In this document: positions 59,900 through 64,000 of the stretch, in pieces
How positions within the stretch are numbered: position 1 is the stretch's first letter
Layout: every line of letters starts with the position of its first letter
Source: Dioscorea cayenensis subsp. rotundata
Lineage: Eukaryota > Streptophyta > Magnoliopsida > Dioscoreales > Dioscoreaceae
Direction: 5' to 3'
Assembly: GCF_009730915.1 (NCBI RefSeq)
Contig: NC_052489.1
Coordinates: 4,491,622 to 4,555,621 of the forward strand
DNA: 64,000 bases
Notes under the pieces: model-generated
Database searches by the model: none
Seen by the model: the letters and a program-made list of their open reading frames with translations, nothing else
What the model was told of the DNA's origin: nothing
Program-made: the position numbers and the translations under genes

Positions 59900-60545
59900 A
59901 ATAATACTGTTACGGTACCGCACATAGGATTTTGACTGTGTCTGTTCACCCACTACTATATTAATTAAGATTACTAACCATATAATTCCACCCATTTTTA
60001 ATAGTATTTAATTATTAAATAAATATATTTAATAATTAGTTTAAAAATTATTGATATAAAATAGATATTTATAATTAATTTGAAAATTGAAATTTTAATC
60101 TTGAAATATTTCATTTTGATTAGTATTAACATTATAAGTCAATCACAATAAACATCCTCATCCATTAATATTCCTAAACATAAATATTGTTTAAAAAACA
60201 TAGTGGATGAATAGTATTCCTACAATATCACATATAGGATTTTGATTATGTGTCTACCCACCGCTGCTATATTATTGACCAAATTCTTAATCATATAATT
60301 TCACCCATTTTTAATAATATTTAATTATTAAATAAATATATTTAATAATTAGTTTAAAATTTATTGATATTAATAGAACTTCATAATTAATTTGAAAATT
60401 GAATGATATTAATAGAAATTTATAATTAATTTGAAAATTGAAATTTAATCTTGAAATATTTCATTTTGATTAGTATTAACATTAATAAGTCAATCACAAT
60501 AAAGATCCTCTCCATTAATATTCTTAAACATAAATATTGTTTCCA
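59900..60545. repeat. Two ~300-bp diverged tandem units
   Basis: ATAGGATTTTGAYTRTGTCTRYYCACC opens each unit (about 59925 and 60233). Both continue with CACCCATTTTTAATA, TTAATTATTAAATAAATATA and CATTTTGATTAGTATTAAC, and end in TAAACATAAATATTGTTT. The second unit holds a further small internal duplication of the AATTTGAAAATTGA segment. Related words occur near 53.6 kb and 33.5 kb, so this is a dispersed AT-rich family. Confidence 0.8.
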
Positions 60546-61030
60546 AAAAAGGACAGAGATACTTTTCAACTTTTCACAAACCTAACGAGTCATTCCAATT
60601 TTTTTAAACTCTAAAAGTCTTCGTATTTCAAAAATCTTTTTAATCAATTAATTTTAAATTAATTAAATTTCTGGTTTATCTTTATTTGCCCACTTTTTTT
60701 TTTTTGTTGCGTTAGCTAGCAGGGCAAGCTCACCTTGGGCTCTATGAATCTTGCAAGCTCATTGGGCCTAGATTAATTAGTCTGATCTAGGGTGAGTTCA
60801 CCAATTAGTTGGCCTAGATTGAAGTAGGGTTTTGTAAAGTAAGGTAGAGCAGGGTAAAGTAAGGTAAAAGAAGGTTTTAAGTTATATCTTGGTTGGATTG
60901 AAGGTAAGGTAAATGGAGATTAACAAACCTTTCAGTGCTTGGATTGAAGGTAATAGAAAGTAAGGGTTTATATTAATATTACTAAAATGGCCTTGAAGCT
61001 ATAAATTGTATTTTATGCTAATTTTACACA
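60546..61030. other. Intergenic DNA with short GGTAAAGTAAGGTA repeats
   Basis: No gene is supported. AAAGTAAGGTAGAGCAGGGT and AAAGTAAGGTAAAAGAAGG form a short local repeat at about 60836-60877, and GGATTGAAGGTAA occurs twice (60895 and 60941). It may be a decayed MITE. Confidence 0.45.
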
Positions 61031-61031
61031 T

Positions 61032-62690
61032 TTTTTTTAAAGTAGATAAACCACCGCTTAATTAAAAGAAGAAAAGGAACATGACAAACTCACAAAAAAG
61101 AACAAACATAACTTAGAACAAGGAGCAGCTAGAGGTCTCTCACCAGTAATGAGGCACTCAAAACAAGGAAAGAGAGGAAAGAAAGAGAAAACTAAAAAAG
61201 CAACGAATAGCTAGGTCAGTGAAGATTGCCGTTTGGAATCACAGGCCTGCCTGAGCTGAGAGAAGAGCCAACTACTCTTAGGCTATGTGAGGATCTATAT
61301 CGCCTGTGTTGTTTGCTACTCTTACGCTTATAAAGTTGAGGGAGTGCTTGATCCTCTAAGATGCTTCGTTGACATTTTGCTGCTGAAAGTCAGAAGCTGT
61401 TGCAAACCGAGAAATAAGCATATTAGAAATTTTAAAAATAACAGTATGAAAAGGTAGATCAAGTAATTGAAAAATGAGAATTTTCATTCTAGCCAAATAT
61501 TCTAGATGATAGCTCTGGAGATAAGGTCCCACAAAGTTTGTTGATTGGAGTTTAACGAGGGTATCTAGGATATCCAAATTCTTGATACAGATGGAGGGGA
61601 AAAATGTGTATCGAAGAGTTGGTTAAAGAATGACCAAATTCGCTCTGAAAATTTGCAATCAATAAAAAGTTGTTCTACTATTTCAGAAGTTTTGTGGCAA
61701 AGAACACAAGTGTCTGTGGCATTTTGGTTACAACCTTTTTTAAATAGGGTTGAGAAACTTAGAATTTTATCACCCCAAACTAGCCAACTGAAAAGTGTAA
61801 TTTTACTTGGGCAGTGGATTTTCAAGAAGTGCGAGTATAAAGGACTGCAAATGCCATTATCTATTAGAAAATTGTAGAAGAATTTAACTGAGCAGGTTCC
61901 GCTTCTTTCCAATGTCTAGGTGTAAAGGTCTTCCTGGTTATTGAAGTAATTTGGAATTATATTCAGAAGAGGAGTTTAGTCTTCTATCGTTGCCCCATGA
62001 AATAAGGTCTGAGATGAGTTGAGTGATTCGAAGAATTGTCTTAAAGTAATCCATGGATATAGACAATCGATGGAAAAGGATGGGTAGCAATTTTTAAGGA
62101 TTTTCCCTTCTGTCCATCTATCAAACTAGAATAAAGTGTTATTGCCACTTCTAACTGATTTAGAGATGCAAGATCGAAAGAGTATAACTTCTTTTAACGA
62201 GATTATCAAGGGTAAGGATTTTATTATCCTAGGCTAGCTAACTAAATACGGTTATCTTACTCAAGCAACCAACTTTAAAAAAATGGGCGTTCAAGGGACT
62301 GTGAAGCCCCCCATAAGAAAGAAACTAGTAGAAGGAGCGCACGGAGAAAATTATATTGCTCTATAGTGTCCAGATCTTCATGTCTTCTTGACTGCTCTAA
62401 CAGTCCAGGATGGAAAACAGGAGTGGCATAATATCAGATAGAGATTCTCTTCGAAACAGGAGTGGCATAATATCTTATTATAATCTAAGGGGCAGTGCAG
62501 TGTAATCATTGTAAAAGTTGGACTAGATATCTACCTTCTAGCCATTTATTATGCCACAATAAGGTAAAGGCACCATATATTCCTGATAATCTATGAAGAA
62601 CAGGCTCAAAAGGTTCGAAAGGAAAGGGGTAATGCCCGCCTGGAAGAAGAATGCCTTCATAAAGAAGGTGAACTTTGGGTAATGATATTT
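61032..62690 (-). mobile_element. 5'-truncated LINE fragment, same family as the main LINE
   Basis: On the minus strand, 61565-61912 encodes SVKFFYNFLIDNGICSP, KITLFSWLVWGDKIL and the zinc-binding CVLCHKTSEIVEQLFIDC, closely matching the C-terminal part of the ORF2 at 7.4-17.5 kb. The 3' end CGGTGGTTTATCTACTTT followed by A residues matches the end of that LINE. Similarity on the 5' side stops near 62690, so about a quarter of the element is present. Stops between the pieces mean it is dead. Confidence 0.85.
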
Positions 62691-63085
62691 TTGAGTTATA
62701 TTTAAGAAAGAAAAAGATATTTTTAGTATTTAAAAAGTTACAAATAGTTGCATGGATTGAATATTATTTGATAAGAATTTGATTAAGAGATTAAAGATTA
62801 TTAAATTTGTAGATTAAATTTAGGTGGTTACATGTGGAAGTTGTGATAAAGAATACTCCTTCCTTACTTGAGTGTAAAATACAAATTTTTTTCCATATTT
62901 GGTATCATTTTATTTTTCTTTTCATGGGCTATAAAAACAACCCTCTCATACTTTTTTATTTGAATATATTGCCATCTTATCACACCCAAAATATAAAAAA
63001 GTTACTATACACTATGCACATACACATAGTGATGTCAACATACATAAATAAAAACAAACAGCTACTAAACAATTCAACAACATAT
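62691..63085. other. AT-rich DNA after the P450 fragment
   Basis: No independent gene is seen. Relative to the minus-strand P450 fragment this would be its 3' UTR and flank. A plus-strand open frame across 62834-63187 is mostly antisense to that fragment and is not called. Confidence 0.5.
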
Positions 63086-63209
63086 TCATTTTGGTGTCGC
63101 CATCAATATAAGAGGGGATTTCTTGCGATTACTAAATCCACTAGATTCAGTCATATCAATGTCCTCCCCAGACATATCATTTGGTAACTTCCAGTTAAAA
63201 TGATATAAT
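63086..63209 (-). pseudogene. 3' end of a second cytochrome P450, cut by an LTR
   Basis: On the minus strand the sequence encodes [20 protein letters not shown], a serine- and lysine-containing stretch ending KKSPLIL, and a stop at 63086-63088. This matches the C-terminal ~40 residues of the P450 at 51.9 kb (LYHFNWELP...KKSPLILKAIP) and keeps one frame to the stop. Upstream coding sequence is missing because a retrotransposon LTR starts at 63210. The rest may lie beyond the window on the far side of the insertion. It was probably a tandem P450 paralogue; whether it was alive when hit is unknown. Confidence 0.85.
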
Positions 63210-64000
63210 TGTTAGGATTATGCCCTCGAATGCCAACGAGGATACTTGTATTAGGGCATTTCATTTGTATTATACATTCTTATTTAGTAGGCATTTATTT
63301 TGATGTTCATATAAATCTTGTGATGGCATAATAATTAGTTTTGAATATCATAGTCCATGTGTATTAAGTTAAATCTTCTACTCTTTGTGGGATAAAGAGA
63401 AGAGCACTAGAAGAGTTTGGTACTTATACACTTAAATAGTTTGCAAATTAGAGAATCTTTAATTGGGCGTTAAAGGTTCGTAAAGATTTGTATGACATAT
63501 ACTTTGACAAAGAGTGCTAGTTGAACACTATGGAATAGTGGGAGCATATGTCATAAATACATCATTGGGAATTGGTGTATTCAAACATGACTCGCAACAA
63601 TCTAATCACATGGGTTTTACTCTGTGACAGTCAATGATTGGGATTGTTGGTTATGATCATATGAGTGGACCTTAGACCTGAGGTATCATGATCACAATGT
63701 ACTTGTGACGTCTAGTCTGTTACTAGAGTTGTTAGGCTCAGTTCACCTTTTGGTAGGGCCGACCTCGAAGTGCGACTATATCGGACAGGTAGCAGTTGTG
63801 AGTGATCACCAAGAAAGAATTCGTTCTCTTGGAAGTAAACGAATCAGTATCCTATGCGACAATAAGTATGTGAGATTAGAAGACCTTGGCCAAGGCAGTC
63901 AAACTAATCGTGTGGGACACGAAGGGTAGTTTGGTAATCTCACCCCACTATAGTTATTTGCATATGATCGAGTTCAGTGAGTTTGACAATTACCATGGCT
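63210..64000. mobile_element. Retrotransposon LTR (copia-like), running off the window
   Basis: TGTTAGGATTATGCCCTCGA begins abruptly inside the P450 coding sequence, with a typical TG start. The following 790 bp have no coding and resemble long LTRs of monocot copia elements as I recall them. The flank ATAAT at 63205-63209 would be the 5-bp target duplication, but the other side is outside the window. The short open frame at 63705-63929 is not a gene. The far end, element class and orientation are not visible. Confidence 0.75.

Noticed and set aside
62834-63187. A 117-codon plus-strand frame
   Set aside because: Its right part is antisense to the P450 C-terminal coding sequence, and the rest is AT-rich and domain-free.
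63705-63929. A 74-codon frame at the right edge
   Set aside because: It lies inside LTR sequence, has no domain and is not supported by neighbours.

Overview
The window is nuclear DNA from a flowering plant. The signs are split genes with GT-AG introns, a plant-type nuclear tRNA-Ser, plant gene families (S-domain receptor kinase, U-box/ARM ligase, WrbA-type quinone reductase, CYP71-type P450) and dense LINE, copia, hAT, Mutator and Tourist-like elements in AT-rich DNA. The U-box gene falls steeply in GC from its 5' to its 3' end, which is common in monocots. A non-grass monocot is my guess; the species cannot be fixed from sequence alone.

Layout. 1-1.4 kb: two tandem-repeat blocks, probably a retrotransposon remnant. 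2.1 kb: tRNA-Ser(UGA), minus strand. 3.6-7.1 kb: an intact eight-exon G-type lectin S-receptor-like kinase. 7.4-17.5 kb: a degenerate full-length L1-type LINE with two nested insertions, a 3.1-kb hAT element in ORF1 and a 563-bp hAT-like MITE in the reverse-transcriptase region, each with a perfect 8-bp target duplication. 19.2-20.8 kb: a LINE fragment. 23.7-24.7 kb: an intact single-exon U-box/ARM E3 ligase. 28.9-33.4 kb: a Ty1/copia element with 5-bp target duplications, nonsense-riddled gag-pol and a deletion joining the RNase H region to the 3' LTR. 34.1-35.6 kb: two MITEs side by side. 36.9-46.6 kb: a 9.6-kb Mutator-like element (MULE) with a 9-bp target duplication, carrying a decayed MURA-like transposase and, converging on it, a decayed gene with DUF1985/plant-mobile-like and Ulp1-protease-like parts. 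48.0-51.5 kb: an intact four-exon quinone reductase gene (FQR1-like). 51.9-53.5 kb: an intact two-exon cytochrome P450, tail to tail with it. 54-62.7 kb: SINE, LINE, Pack-MULE-like and MITE sequences. 63.1 kb: the 3' end of a second P450 on the same strand, cut by a retrotransposon LTR that runs off the window.

The host genes are four intact protein-coding genes, one tRNA gene and one P450 fragment. They show no operon-like relation. The receptor kinase (cell surface), U-box ligase (ubiquitination), quinone reductase (redox detoxification) and P450 (specialised metabolism) are the kinds of gene used in stress and defence responses, but a functional link between them is not shown here.

The most notable system is the 9.6-kb Ulp1-carrying MULE. 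Its two genes converge, and its introns and spacers are filled with a GTTTAA motif whose orientation largely follows the direction of the gene it lies in. Next are the LINE/hAT/MITE nest and the Pack-MULE-like element with a GC-rich core.
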